A DNA stretch of 64,000 bases from CAYMPH01 sp964529415 (GCA_964529415.1 CAZGWD010000007.1:1-64000), one strand, 5' to 3'. Shown: positions 51,494-61,367, counted from the first letter of the stretch. Notes: a model not told the origin generated them from the letters alone. Translations and numbers: made by a program.

Positions 51494-52501
51494 ATGAAAT
51501 TTAAATTATTATTAATCATAACAATCAGCGTTATCAGTGTTCTATTGTTTCCCTTAAGCAGTATTGCCCAGTATATAACAGAAGATCCTGCTGAAAATGA
51601 TATAAATTACATACCTCCGTCTTCAACATCAAAGAAAAAAGGTCAGAAAGGCGGATTCTTCAGCAACAGGGTGCTGTACCAGACAATGCTTGCTGATCCA
51701 AGAAAAATACAATATTCATTCGGAGTCAGACTTAAAGATACTGCTTGGTACAATTATGAAACCAATCCATTAACAGGCACCAGCAGCGGTATTGTAGGAT
51801 CTGACAGGGCATACTGGTCTTTTTCAATTGGAGACAGAATTGGTTTATACTTATTTGATCTCGCTCCAGGGCATTCACTGCAAATTGAAACAGAAGCCTG
51901 TATCTGGTCGATTTTTTCAATTATTAGCCTTGGTAACTATTTAATGCTTAATACAGATTTCCGTGTTGGAATACCAATAACCTATTCCTGGAATGATTTT
52001 TCCATAAAATTTACTTATTATCATGAATCATCCCATCTTGGCGATGAATTCATTAAATATGGAATTAATGAAAAAGTATTTGCTCTGAATCAAAGAGTAA
52101 ATCCAAGCAGTGAGGTCCTTGAAATTTTTTTTTCATATATGCTGATCAAAGAGATAAGATTTTATACAGGCATTGGTGTTCATCTTACTGTTGATTCATC
52201 TTATCCGGTTAAGCCGATTTACGTGGATTACGGCCTTGAATTCAGGCCTTTTGATAAATGGACTTTTGGTGCTCAGGCAATGCTGCAATTATTTGCCGGT
52301 GTTCATTTGCGTACAATACAGGATACAGCATGGGATCCTGATTTAACGGTAGCCCTTGGTCTGGAGATACTTCCAACAGGTGATGACACGCGAAGAAGAA
52401 TAAGGCTATACGGGGAATATCATTATGGATATTCAGTTGAGGGGCAGTTTTCCCGCAACAAAACAGATTATTTTAATATCATGCTCGCTTTCGGGTTTTA
52501 A
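51494..52501 (+). CDS. DUF1207 family outer-membrane protein
   Basis: 335 residues. The signal peptide (about 1-25) is encoded in part by a copy of the dispersed repeat found at 14154-14184. The mature part contains FKFTYYHESSHLGDEFIKYG-like (IKFTYYHESSHLGDEFIK), the hallmark of DUF1207, then alternating barrel strands ending in YFNIMLAFGF. These proteins are predicted beta-barrels of unknown role. The start ATG has only a weak ribosome site (GGGAAAATG region). A 59-residue gene follows on the same strand. Confidence 0.82.
   Translation: MKFKLLLIITISVISVLLFPLSSIAQYITEDPAENDINYIPPSSTSKKKGQKGGFFSNRVLYQTMLADPRKIQYSFGVRLKDTAWYNYETNPLTGTSSGIVGSDRAYWSFSIGDRIGLYLFDLAPGHSLQIETEACIWSIFSIISLGNYLMLNTDFRVGIPITYSWNDFSIKFTYYHESSHLGDEFIKYGINEKVFALNQRVNPSSEVLEIFFSYMLIKEIRFYTGIGVHLTVDSSYPVKPIYVDYGLEFRPFDKWTFGAQAMLQLFAGVHLRTIQDTAWDPDLTVALGLEILPTGDDTRRRIRLYGEYHYGYSVEGQFSRNKTDYFNIMLAFGF
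51520..51550. repeat. Copy of the 14154-14184 repeat inside a signal-peptide coding region
   Basis: AACAATCAGCGTTATCAGTG and the following TTCTATTGTTT match 14154-14184 at 29 of 31 bases. In the gene frame it codes for the hydrophobic stretch TISVISVLLF of the DUF1207 signal peptide. The two differences fall in codons for Ser and Ser. It is thus both a repeat copy and coding sequence. Confidence 0.8.
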
Positions 52502-52533
52502 AGATATTGCTTTAAATTAAAAAAATATAATTC

Positions 52534-52713
52534 ATGATAAAAACAATAATCAGAATAATTTTTTTTATTTTATTAATTCCTGCGGTTTTATTGATTATTT
52601 ATGAATTTATTCTTTTCGCTTTATGTGATTTTAATATTGATTTTATTGAGATTGATAGATGTTTAGACCATGGTGGAAAATGGAACTATAGCGTTAAGAA
52701 ATGTGATTTATAA
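52534..52713 (+). CDS. 59-residue membrane protein with a CLDHGGKWN...C motif
   Basis: A 59-residue reading frame in the gap before proS. It starts with a hydrophobic helix (IIRIIFFILLIPAVLLIIYEFILF) and ends RCLDHGGKWNYSVKKCDL. The C-x3-GG-x-W-x6-C tail is a pattern I recall from small membrane proteins in several bacteria, consistent with a short disulfide-linked exported tail. The upstream region has AAAAAATA but no strong ribosome site. It lies 32 bases after the DUF1207 gene and may be co-transcribed. Confidence 0.55.
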   Translation: MIKTIIRIIFFILLIPAVLLIIYEFILFALCDFNIDFIEIDRCLDHGGKWNYSVKKCDL

Positions 52714-52769
52714 TTCACTACACTCAATTATGGGTGTTATATAGAAATAAAAAAAAATATGGAGATGCA

Positions 52770-54464
52770 ATGAAATTATCACATTATATTTTACCTACTT
52801 TAAAAGAAGTTCCATCTGATGCAGTGGTGTCAAGCCACAGACTTATGATAAGAGCAGGACTGATACGAAAGGAATCAGCAGGCATGTATGTTTATCTTCC
52901 TCTCGGGTTAAGGGTTCTCCGGAAGATAACTGAAATCATTCGAACTGAAATGGACAGGGCAGGCGCTCATGAATTTCTCATGCCTGAAATGACCAGTGCC
53001 GATTTATGGAAGGAATCCGGCAGATGGGATACAATGGGTCCTGAAATGATAAGAATTACAGACAGGAACGGCCAGGAATATACACTCGCACCTACGCACG
53101 AAGAGGCTTTTACATCGGTAATTAAATCTATCATATCATCCTATAGGGATCTTCCTCTAACTGCTTATCAGATAAATACGAAATTCAGAGATGAGATACG
53201 TCCGAGATTCGGTGTTATCAGAAGCAAGGAATTCATAATGAAAGACGCGTATTCATTTGATATGAATGAGAAAGGCCTCGAGGAGTCGTATCAGGAAATG
53301 AGGAAAGCTTACAGGCGGATTTTTGATAAATGCGGGCTTGATACAATACCGGTTGAAGCTGATACAGGAAATATGGGCGGCAGCAATTCAGAAGAATTTA
53401 TGGTTGCATCTGAAGTCGGCGAAGAGTCTCTCCTCATTTGTACAAAATGCGAATACAGGGCAAACAGGGAAAAAGCTGAATATAAAAGAAATATTCTAAA
53501 TGATAATTCCCCGCTTGAGGAACTTAAGAAAACAGATACCCCGAATATTAAAACTATAGAAGAACTTTCTGCATTTTTTAAATGCAATCCTGATAAATTT
53601 ATGAAAAGCATTATATACAGTGCAGATACAAAACCTGTTATGGCAGTTGTTCCGGGTTCAAGGGAAATAAATGAAATTAAGCTTAAAAATTTTTTAAAAT
53701 GCTCCGAGCTTCTACTTGCAACTGATGCTGAGGTTGAATCACTTACCGGCGCTCCTGTAGGTTTCGCAGGACCTGTTACAGATAAAAAAATAAGAATTAT
53801 TTTTGATATAGCAGTTAAAGATATTAAAAATGCAATTACCGGTGCAAATGAAATTGACATTCATTATACAGGCGTTAATCCCGGCCGGGATTTTAAAATA
53901 ACAGAAGAGGCTGATATTACTTCTGCTGAATCAGGTGATCAATGTCCGGCCTGCTCATCTGAATTATATGTAAAAAAAGGAATTGAAGTAGGACATATTT
54001 TCAAACTTGGATATAAATATACCAAATCCATGAATGTTACAGTTCTTGATGAAAGCGGCAAGTCCATTACACCAATTATGGGCTGTTACGGCATAGGTGT
54101 TAACAGAACAATGGCAGCTGTAATTGAGCAGAATAATGATGATAGAGGAATTATCTGGCCTCAGGCTATATCGCCTTTTGACGTACATCTTGTTGGTTTA
54201 TATAAAACTGAAGATGAAAAAAAGGAAATTGATAAGATTTATGAAATTATTATAACATCAGGGCTGGATGTTCTTTATGATGACAGAAAGGCAAGCCCTG
54301 GGTTTAAATTTGCTGATGCAGATTTAATTGGTATACCTGTGCGTATAATTATAGGCAAGGGTTTTTTTGAAAAAGGCGAGATTGAGCTTAAAAAAAGAAA
54401 AACCGGTGAAGTTGAAATAATAGATAGAGAACAGTTGACTAAAAAAATCAATTCATTGATTTAA
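52770..54464 (+). CDS. proS: Prolyl-tRNA synthetase
   Basis: 564 residues from ATG 52770, supported by GGAG at 52761-52764; an in-frame TTG-type start 12 codons upstream is less likely. The class II motif 1 region MIRAGLIRKESAGMYVYLPLG, motif 2 with TKFRDEIRPRFGVIRSKEF and motif 3 with GCYGIGVNRTMAA are complete, with the editing INS (YbaK-like) domain at about 220-390 and an anticodon-binding C-terminal domain. A bacterial-type ProS that should deacylate Ala-tRNA-Pro. It is in a single-gene unit; a short ACACTC/GGGTGT hairpin at 52720-52737 lies in its leader. Confidence 0.95.
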   Translation: MKLSHYILPTLKEVPSDAVVSSHRLMIRAGLIRKESAGMYVYLPLGLRVLRKITEIIRTEMDRAGAHEFLMPEMTSADLWKESGRWDTMGPEMIRITDRNGQEYTLAPTHEEAFTSVIKSIISSYRDLPLTAYQINTKFRDEIRPRFGVIRSKEFIMKDAYSFDMNEKGLEESYQEMRKAYRRIFDKCGLDTIPVEADTGNMGGSNSEEFMVASEVGEESLLICTKCEYRANREKAEYKRNILNDNSPLEELKKTDTPNIKTIEELSAFFKCNPDKFMKSIIYSADTKPVMAVVPGSREINEIKLKNFLKCSELLLATDAEVESLTGAPVGFAGPVTDKKIRIIFDIAVKDIKNAITGANEIDIHYTGVNPGRDFKITEEADITSAESGDQCPACSSELYVKKGIEVGHIFKLGYKYTKSMNVTVLDESGKSITPIMGCYGIGVNRTMAAVIEQNNDDRGIIWPQAISPFDVHLVGLYKTEDEKKEIDKIYEIIITSGLDVLYDDRKASPGFKFADADLIGIPVRIIIGKGFFEKGEIELKKRKTGEVEIIDREQLTKKINSLI

Positions 54465-54760
54465 TTTTGTATATATTTTTAATATAGACTAATTATATAA
54501 AATAATCAGGTAATTGTATTTTTTTAATCAAATTTTAATTTTTTTTAAAAAATACTTGAAATTTACATACATCTCATTGAAATTTGTCAAGATTTTAAAA
54601 GATTTAAAATTCATTTTTATTAGTCTTTTGGACACATTGTTTAGAATGGCATTTTATAATTTTTATAAGATACTGCTCTGAATTTAAAATGTGTTCTAAG
54701 GGGAACAGGCAATTATTTTATTTATATTTGTTCCTTTAATAAAACAAAGAGGTATTTATT

Positions 54761-55549
54761 ATGAAAATAGCAGTATGCCTTAAACAGGTTCCAGATATGG
54801 AATCAAAATTTAAAATTCTTGATAATATCAAAATCGATGAATCTCAAGTCGCATTTAAAATCAGTGATTTTGACATTTATGCAGTTGAAACTGCTCTCCA
54901 GCTTAAAGAAAAGCTTGGCGGAGAAGTAATCATTGTAACTGCAGGACCGGATCGGGCAGCCAAGGACATAAGACAGGCGTTCGCGATGGGAGCTGATTGG
55001 GGTATTCATGTCAGCGATCCTGATGTTGAATCAGGGGATAATTTTGTTGTTGCAGGCGTTTTAAAGAAAGCTATCGACAGCATTGGTGGAGCTGATCTGG
55101 TTCTAACAGGCGTGCAGGCTGAAGATGACCAGTCCGCTGTAACAGGAGTCATGCTTGCTGATATGCTCGGTTTCCCGCATTGCACAAATGTTGTTAAACT
55201 CGAAGCAGCAGCAGACGGAAAATCTCTGACAATAAACAGAGAGCTTGAAGGCGGAATGAACGAAGTTGTTGAACTTCCTGTTCCAGCTGTTCTTTCAATT
55301 CAATCCGGTATTAATGAGCCGAGATATCCGACACTTCCTGGTATCATGAAAGCTAAGAAAAAAAGACTCGATGTTAAAAAAGGCGGAGAAATCGGTGCTT
55401 CAGAACTTGGAACTGCAGGTTCAAAAACAGAATTAGTTAAAATGTTTCTGCCAGTTTCTGAGCATAAAGCTGAAATTATTGAAGGGGATGCCGCAACTGC
55501 AGCCGGAATTCTTTTGGATAAATTAAAAAATTCCGCTAAGGTTATATAG
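54761..55549 (+). CDS. etfB: Electron transfer flavoprotein beta subunit
   Basis: 262 residues. MKIAVCLKQVPDMESKFKI, ITVETALQLKEK-like (IYAVETALQLKEKLGGEV), GPDRAAKDIRQAFAMGADWGIHV and GVQAEDDQSAVTG are EtfB signatures, with the AMP/FAD contact region intact. It pairs with etfA ten bases downstream and carries electrons from acyl-CoA dehydrogenase-type enzymes. AAAGAGG precedes the ATG. The 296-base leader is AT-rich with no obvious regulatory site. Confidence 0.93.
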   Translation: MKIAVCLKQVPDMESKFKILDNIKIDESQVAFKISDFDIYAVETALQLKEKLGGEVIIVTAGPDRAAKDIRQAFAMGADWGIHVSDPDVESGDNFVVAGVLKKAIDSIGGADLVLTGVQAEDDQSAVTGVMLADMLGFPHCTNVVKLEAAADGKSLTINRELEGGMNEVVELPVPAVLSIQSGINEPRYPTLPGIMKAKKKRLDVKKGGEIGASELGTAGSKTELVKMFLPVSEHKAEIIEGDAATAAGILLDKLKNSAKVI

Positions 55550-55559
55550 GAGGACTTAA

Positions 55560-56510
55560 ATGTCAAATATACTTGTAATCGTTGAATATAGAAATGGAAA
55601 ACTGAGTGAAGGCACACTTGAGCTTTGCACTGCAGCCAAACAGATAGCAGGAATGATCGGATGCGAGCCTGCTGCAGCTCTTTTCAGTGCGGATGATTCT
55701 CTGGCAGCTGAAGTTGCCAAATACATCCCAAACGTATTTTTAGTAAAAGATCCTTCGCTCGTAAATTATACATCTGACGGATATTCACAGGCTGTGAAGG
55801 CTGTTGTTGATGCCATGGATGTTAAAGGTGTTCTTATCTCACACAGTTATGACGGTGTGGATTTTGCTGCTAAAGCCGCTCTTTCAATTGGGGCAGGTAT
55901 TGTATCAAACTGCAATAAAGTTGCAGCAGATGGCGGCAAGCTTATTCTAACAAGAAGCACATACAACGGCAAAATTCATGAAGAAAGAAAAATAAAAACA
56001 GATAAGTTTGTAATTACATTGGAGAAAGGCGCTTACGCTGTTGCAGAAGCAGGGGCACCTGGAAAAGTAACTGATGTTTCAGCTAAAATATCAAATGTAA
56101 GAACAAAGGTTAAAGAGATTATTGCAGCTGCAGCAGGTGCAGTTGATATTAGCCAGGCAAAAATTATTGTTTCAGGCGGCCGCGGACTAAAAGATGGTGA
56201 TAAATATAAGGATATTATTATCAATCTTGCTAAAAAGCTTGGTGCAGAATATGCAGGTTCAAGACCGGTTATAGATTCAGGCTGGATTGAAGCTTCAAGA
56301 CAGGTAGGTCAATCAGGAAAAACTGTTGCTCCGAGCCTGTATTTTGCAATTGGTATATCCGGAGCTATTCAGCATGTTGCGGGAATGAAGGGTTCACAGT
56401 GCATAGTTGCAATTAACAAAGACCCTGAAGCTCCTATTTTTAATATTGCTACTTATGGTATTGTCGGGGATTTATTCGAAATTGTTCCGGCTTTACTGGC
56501 AAAAATGTAG
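55560..56510 (+). CDS. etfA: Electron transfer flavoprotein alpha subunit
   Basis: 316 residues. The C-terminal FAD domain is clear: IVSGGRGLKDGDKYKD, GSRPVIDSGWIEASRQVGQSGKTVAPSLYFAIGISGAIQH and INKDPEAPIFNIATYGIVGDLFEIVPAL. The N-terminal half covers domain I. AGGAGG precedes the ATG. It is probably the partner of FadN-type beta-oxidation elsewhere in the window, but a bifurcating role cannot be excluded. Two terminators follow. Confidence 0.94.
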   Translation: MSNILVIVEYRNGKLSEGTLELCTAAKQIAGMIGCEPAAALFSADDSLAAEVAKYIPNVFLVKDPSLVNYTSDGYSQAVKAVVDAMDVKGVLISHSYDGVDFAAKAALSIGAGIVSNCNKVAADGGKLILTRSTYNGKIHEERKIKTDKFVITLEKGAYAVAEAGAPGKVTDVSAKISNVRTKVKEIIAAAAGAVDISQAKIIVSGGRGLKDGDKYKDIIINLAKKLGAEYAGSRPVIDSGWIEASRQVGQSGKTVAPSLYFAIGISGAIQHVAGMKGSQCIVAINKDPEAPIFNIATYGIVGDLFEIVPALLAKM

Positions 56511-56555
56511 TTTTCTAAGGATAATTTAGAAAAACTGAAATACAAATCAAAGAAG

Positions 56556-56595
56556 ATGCCCATAAAATAATTATAATAATAATTGTGGGCATTTT
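56556..56595 (+). terminator. Terminator 1 after etfA
   Basis: ATGCCCA (56556-56562) pairs with TGGGCAT (56586-56592) with further A-T pairing inside the 23-base loop, followed by TTTT. A stronger hairpin follows about 20 bases later. Confidence 0.6.
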
Positions 56596-56615
56596 CTTAT
56601 AAAAGTGCTATATTT

Positions 56616-56650
56616 AAATGCTTCTACCGTAATAGTAGAAGCATTTTGTT
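56616..56650 (+). terminator. Terminator 2 after etfA
   Basis: AAATGCTTCTAC (56616-56627) and GTAGAAGCATTT (56635-56646) form a perfect 12-bp stem with loop CGTAATA, followed by TGTTTT. It is a stronger stem than the preceding one, so etfBA ends in a tandem pair. Confidence 0.75.
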
Positions 56651-56743
56651 TTAATACGATTTTCCTTAAAAAAATATTTTATCTTAAAAGCAATTCTCAA
56701 TAAATATTGACATTTTTTCTATGGTTTCTTAGTATAAGGAAAT

Positions 56744-57997
56744 ATGAAAACCCCAGGAAAATTAGATGAAATAATAAGGCTGAGTTCAGAACTGAATACT
56801 GTTCAGGATCTGGATATGCTTCTTGATAAAATTCTTACTGAAGCAAGAAAAATTTTAAGTGCGGATGCTGCATCCATCCAGATAAAAGAAAACAATGAAC
56901 TCGTTTTCAGTCATGTTCAAACTGAATCCATACAGAGAAAACTTCCTCCAGGCCAGAAACTTATATATAAAACATTTCGTACTAAAATAAATAATAAATC
57001 CATTTCAGGATATGCTGCTTTATCAGGTGAAATATTAAACATTCAGGATGCATATCTTATACCTGAGACTGCACCTTATAAATTTGATTCCTCAAATGAT
57101 AAAAAATCAAATTACAGAACCAAATCAATGCTGACTATACCGCTGAAAAATAACAGAGGCGGTTCTCTTGGAGTAATGCAGATTATCAATGCCCTGAAAA
57201 CATCAAAAGAAGATCCTTATGTTGAAGCAGACGAAAATGATATCGGATATTTTGATTCCGATGATGAACTGATAGCTCTTCATTTTGCAAATATAGCCAG
57301 CATGGTCCTTGAAAGAGCGCAGATGACACGCGCGCTTATATTAAGAATGATCAGTATGGCAGAGCTGAGAGACCCGAAAGAAACTGGACCTCATGTAAAC
57401 AGGGTTGCTTCATATTCAGTAGAGCTTTTTGAAAGATGGGCCGTTAGACACAATTTACCTCAGGCTGAAGTTGATAGAAGAAAAGACATACTCAGGATGG
57501 CAGCAATGCTTCATGATGTAGGTAAAGTTGCAATTTCTGATTTAATTTTAAAGAAACCTGCGAAATTCACAGACAGTGAATATGAAATTATGAAAAGCCA
57601 TACTTATCTCGGAGCCAGATTATTTACGGATAAGCAATCTGAATTTGATGAGGTTGCGGCAATGGTGGCAATGACTCATCATGAAAACTGGGATGGTTCA
57701 GGTTATCCGGGCATGGTTGATGTTACTTTGATAGATAATCCTGCAAATGGAATTGCTGAAAAACCAAAATCTTTAAAAGCTGAAGAAATTTCTATTTATG
57801 GAAGAATAGTATCAATAGCTGACGTATACGACGCTTTATCATCTAAACGTGTGTATAAGGAAGCCTGGGATGAGGCAAGCGTTCTTGAAGAAATTCGAAA
57901 ATCATCCGGCACAAAATTTGATCCGGAGCTTGTTGAAATTTTCTTTGAAGCATATGACGTTATAAAATCCATTTCAGGTAAATACCCTGACCACTAA
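56744..57997 (+). CDS. GAF plus HD-GYP cyclic-di-GMP phosphodiesterase
   Basis: 417 residues. A GAF domain (about 20-190, with a 30-residue acidic loop near 155-175) is followed by an HD-GYP domain: AAMLHDVGK (HD at 257-258), MTHHENWDGSGYPG (HHE 312-314, GYPG 320-323) and SIADVYDAL. A 20-residue insertion sits between GYPG and the next helix. Predicted to hydrolyse c-di-GMP under control of a ligand bound by GAF. The PilZ protein at 39477-40034 is a possible downstream receptor. mntH follows 21 bases later. Confidence 0.92.
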   Translation: MKTPGKLDEIIRLSSELNTVQDLDMLLDKILTEARKILSADAASIQIKENNELVFSHVQTESIQRKLPPGQKLIYKTFRTKINNKSISGYAALSGEILNIQDAYLIPETAPYKFDSSNDKKSNYRTKSMLTIPLKNNRGGSLGVMQIINALKTSKEDPYVEADENDIGYFDSDDELIALHFANIASMVLERAQMTRALILRMISMAELRDPKETGPHVNRVASYSVELFERWAVRHNLPQAEVDRRKDILRMAAMLHDVGKVAISDLILKKPAKFTDSEYEIMKSHTYLGARLFTDKQSEFDEVAAMVAMTHHENWDGSGYPGMVDVTLIDNPANGIAEKPKSLKAEEISIYGRIVSIADVYDALSSKRVYKEAWDEASVLEEIRKSSGTKFDPELVEIFFEAYDVIKSISGKYPDH

Positions 57998-58018
57998 AAA
58001 TTCATATCTGTATATCCT

Positions 58019-59281
58019 ATGCTGAATAATTTAATTAAAAAAATTAAATCAAAAAATGATGCGAGAATTTTCGGAGCTCTTGATATTTTTAAATATATAG
58101 GCCCAGGTCTTCTTGTCACTATAGGTTTTATTGATCCAGGAAACTGGGCTTCTAATTTAGCTGCAGGTTCTGAATTCGGATACAGCCTCCTCTGGATTGT
58201 TACTCTTTCCACTCTGATGCTGATTCTTTTACAGCATAATGTTGCACATCTTGGAATAGCAACCGGACTTTGTCTTGCTGAGGCTATTAAAGCACATTTC
58301 AGCAAATGGCCGTCCAATATTGTTCTTTCTTCTGCTATGCTCGCATCTATTTCAACTTCACTTGCTGAACTATTAGGTGCTGCTATTGCGCTGAATATGT
58401 TATTTAATGTACCTTTATTTATAGGAGCAATAATTGCTTTTATTTTTGTTCTGGTGATGCTTTTTACAAACTCATACAGGAAAATTGAAAGATGGATAAT
58501 CGGATTTGCTTCAATAATAGGGATTTCGTTTATTTATGAACTGTCACTTGTTAATATTGACTGGGGTACTGCAGCCAGGTCATGGGTAATGCCGTCAATA
58601 CCTGACGGTTCGTGGGTAATAATTATGAGTGTACTTGGTGCAGTGGTTATGCCCCATAATTTATTTCTTCATTCGGAAATAATTCAAAGCAGGCAGTGGA
58701 ATCTTGAAGATGATAAAATTATAAAAAAACAGCTGGATTTTGAATTTATTGATACTATTTTTTCAATGCTAGTCGGCTGGGCAATAAACAGTTCAATGAT
58801 TATACTTGCTGCAGTAACTTTCTATCAAAAGGGCATTAAAGTTGAGGAACTGCAGCAGGCTGAAAGTCTTCTGCGTCCGCTGCTTGGCGGAAATGCAGCA
58901 ATTGTTTTTGCAATAGCTCTTCTATTTGCCGGTATAGCATCAAGTATTACATCAGGTATGGCCGGCGGAACAATATCTTCCGGTTTTTTCTCAGAGCCTT
59001 ATAATCCGGCTGATATTCATTCAAAAATCGGAATTTTAGTTTCACTATGCTCTGCACTGTTAATTATTTTTATTTTGGGCAATCCTTTTAAAGGACTTAT
59101 AATTTCTCAGATGCTGTTAAGTATACAGCTTCCTATTACAGTTTTTTCTCAAATATATCTTACATCATCAGAAAAAGTGATGGGTGGATACAAGAATGGT
59201 TTAAGTACAAGAATATTGCTTTTACTTACGGGGTTAACACTTCTTTATTTTAATATCAGATTGTTTATTTCTTTTTTATGA
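58019..59281 (+). CDS. NRAMP-family divalent metal transporter (MntH-like)
   Basis: 420 residues with about 11 TM helices. The metal-site motif on TM1 is IDPGNWASN (D39, P40, G41, N42) and on TM6 AVVMPHNLFLHS (M211, P, H213), which coordinate Mn or Fe in MntH; the Met suggests a transition-metal substrate. No clear Shine-Dalgarno precedes the ATG, so the start is uncertain by a few codons. Its end overlaps the stop region of recG by six bases. No MntR or Fur gene is nearby. Confidence 0.9.
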   Translation: MLNNLIKKIKSKNDARIFGALDIFKYIGPGLLVTIGFIDPGNWASNLAAGSEFGYSLLWIVTLSTLMLILLQHNVAHLGIATGLCLAEAIKAHFSKWPSNIVLSSAMLASISTSLAELLGAAIALNMLFNVPLFIGAIIAFIFVLVMLFTNSYRKIERWIIGFASIIGISFIYELSLVNIDWGTAARSWVMPSIPDGSWVIIMSVLGAVVMPHNLFLHSEIIQSRQWNLEDDKIIKKQLDFEFIDTIFSMLVGWAINSSMIILAAVTFYQKGIKVEELQQAESLLRPLLGGNAAIVFAIALLFAGIASSITSGMAGGTISSGFFSEPYNPADIHSKIGILVSLCSALLIIFILGNPFKGLIISQMLLSIQLPITVFSQIYLTSSEKVMGGYKNGLSTRILLLLTGLTLLYFNIRLFISFL

Positions 59282-61366
59282 TAAAATTGAGAGAATTCTT
59301 TTTTTTCTGATCGAACCGAATCTGCTTCTGCCTGCAGAATTAATAATATTTTCTATATCTTCTATTTGAACAGTTTCACTTTCAGCAAGAATTATTGCTT
59401 CATCCCTTCCTGCCTGGATAATATCCAGATCAATAGAGAGGTTTGTAAATTCAAAATCAGAACTTTTACCATGCTGAATAGTTCCTGTAAGTTCACCGGA
59501 ACCTCTCATTTTCAAATCTTCTTCTGCTATCAGAAATCCGTCATCTGTATTTGTTATTATATCTATTCTTTTTTTTGATTCATCTGAAATATTATTGCCG
59601 TAAATTAAAACGCAGAATGACTGGAATGCGCCTCTGCCGACCCTGCCTCTTAACTGATGAAGCTGTGATAATCCGTATCTTTCTGAATGCTCAATTATAA
59701 TCACGCTTGCATTTGGAACATCAATTCCTACTTCAATTACAGTAGTTGAAACGAGCAGGTCAATTTCTCCTTTTTTATATTTTTCCATAATTTCAGTTTT
59801 TTCATTCTGCTTCATTTTGCCGTGTATAAGCGATACTTTTCTATCAGTAAATATTTTTTCTTTTAGCGTTTCATAAGTCTTAATCGCGGATTTAAGATCT
59901 ATCTTTTCGGATTCTTCAATCAGCGGAAGTACATAATAAATCTGTCTTCCCTGGGAAATGTATTTTTCAATTGAATTGTATACGCCCTTTAATCTGGATT
60001 CTGGAAATGAGAGAGTGATTATTTTTTCTCTACCCGAAGGTTTTTGTTTGATTGAGGATATATCCATATCTCCAAATAGTGTCATTGATAGTGTACGCGG
60101 AATCGGTGTTGCTGTCATGACAAGCAGATCAGTATCCGATCCTTTTCCGCGGAGACGTGATCTCTGTTCTACGCCGAATCTCTGCTGTTCGTCAATTATT
60201 ATCAATCCAAGTTTTTTGAATTTAACATCACCTTGTATGAGTGCATGAGTTCCGATTAATATATTAATTTTTCCTTCGAATAAATTCTCTTTTAACTGTT
60301 GTTTTTCTTTTTTTGAAGTATTGCCTGTAAGCAAGGCGATATTTACTGATTCAGGGGATAATGTTCTGAATGTATGGTAATGCTGAATGGATAGAATTTC
60401 AGTCGGCGCCATTACTGCAACCTGATCTCCTCTGCTGAGTGCAATCATGGACGCCAGCATGGAAACTACTGTTTTACCTGATCCTACATCTCCCTGGAGC
60501 AGTCTTGTCATTGGATATGCTGATAAAAGATCGATTTTAATTTCTTCAGTAGTTTTTTTCTGATCATCAGTCAGCTTGAAAGGCAGTTTGTCTAAAGCCA
60601 TTTTATATAAAGAATCATTGAATAAATTTATGCTGATTTTTTTTTGAGGACGGGATTTTTTTATCAGAGCAAGAAAATATTGAAGCAGAAAAATTTCATT
60701 AAAGGCAAGCCTTCTCCTTGCAGATTCGGCTTTTTCAAAATTATCAGGAAAATGTATTGAGAATATCGCATCTTTTAACGGCATAAAAGAATATTTTTTT
60801 AAAATATTATTATCAACAGGGTCATGTATGTATTCAAGATAGGCATCAAGAGAGGTTTTGATCAACCGGCGTATCCCGCGCGAATCAAGTCCCATGGTTT
60901 TCATCTTTTCAGTAGATCTGTACAGGGGAACAATTCTTCCTGTATTGATAAACTTTAAATTTGAATCTTCGTCAAGGAAATCAAAATCAGGATGCGTTAT
61001 CTGTTTTCTTTTAAAAAAATTAATTTTTCCGGAAAAAATTACATAATCATTGATTTCAAATATTTTCTGGAAATACTGGATTCCGCCGAAGAAAATCCCT
61101 GAAAGAGAATCAGTGCCGTCATCAATTACAATCTCAAGGAATTTTTTTTTAGAGCCGGATATGAATTTATCCTTTATCGTTCCTGCAACAGTTGCTGTTT
61201 CATTTACAAAACAGTCGCTGATTTTTTTAAAACTGGATCTGTCTGCATATTTTCTTGGAAGGTAGTATAATAAATCTTCTATTGTTTCAATACCGGCATC
61301 TATATTCAGTATTTCGGATTTTTTTCTTCCTATGCCGGATATTGATTCAATACTTTTTTCTAACAA
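59276..61366 (-). CDS. recG: ATP-dependent DNA helicase RecG
   Basis: 696 residues. An N-terminal OB/wedge domain (VAGTIKDKFISGSKKKFLEI) is followed by SF2 motor motifs: RLLQGDVGSGKTVVSM (Walker A), LIIDEQQRFGVEQR (motif II, DEQQ rather than DEQH), TATPIPRTLSMTLFG, and the C-terminal QLHQLRGRVGRG. It should remodel stalled replication forks. The OB part is slightly short. It is the last gene of a three-gene minus-strand operon with ThiF-like and a small membrane protein, and its stop overlaps mntH. Confidence 0.94.
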   Translation of the reverse strand: MLEKSIESISGIGRKKSEILNIDAGIETIEDLLYYLPRKYADRSSFKKISDCFVNETATVAGTIKDKFISGSKKKFLEIVIDDGTDSLSGIFFGGIQYFQKIFEINDYVIFSGKINFFKRKQITHPDFDFLDEDSNLKFINTGRIVPLYRSTEKMKTMGLDSRGIRRLIKTSLDAYLEYIHDPVDNNILKKYSFMPLKDAIFSIHFPDNFEKAESARRRLAFNEIFLLQYFLALIKKSRPQKKISINLFNDSLYKMALDKLPFKLTDDQKKTTEEIKIDLLSAYPMTRLLQGDVGSGKTVVSMLASMIALSRGDQVAVMAPTEILSIQHYHTFRTLSPESVNIALLTGNTSKKEKQQLKENLFEGKINILIGTHALIQGDVKFKKLGLIIIDEQQRFGVEQRSRLRGKGSDTDLLVMTATPIPRTLSMTLFGDMDISSIKQKPSGREKIITLSFPESRLKGVYNSIEKYISQGRQIYYVLPLIEESEKIDLKSAIKTYETLKEKIFTDRKVSLIHGKMKQNEKTEIMEKYKKGEIDLLVSTTVIEVGIDVPNASVIIIEHSERYGLSQLHQLRGRVGRGAFQSFCVLIYGNNISDESKKRIDIITNTDDGFLIAEEDLKMRGSGELTGTIQHGKSSDFEFTNLSIDLDIIQAGRDEAIILAESETVQIEDIENIINSAGRSRFGSIRKKRILSILS

Positions 61367-61367
61367 A

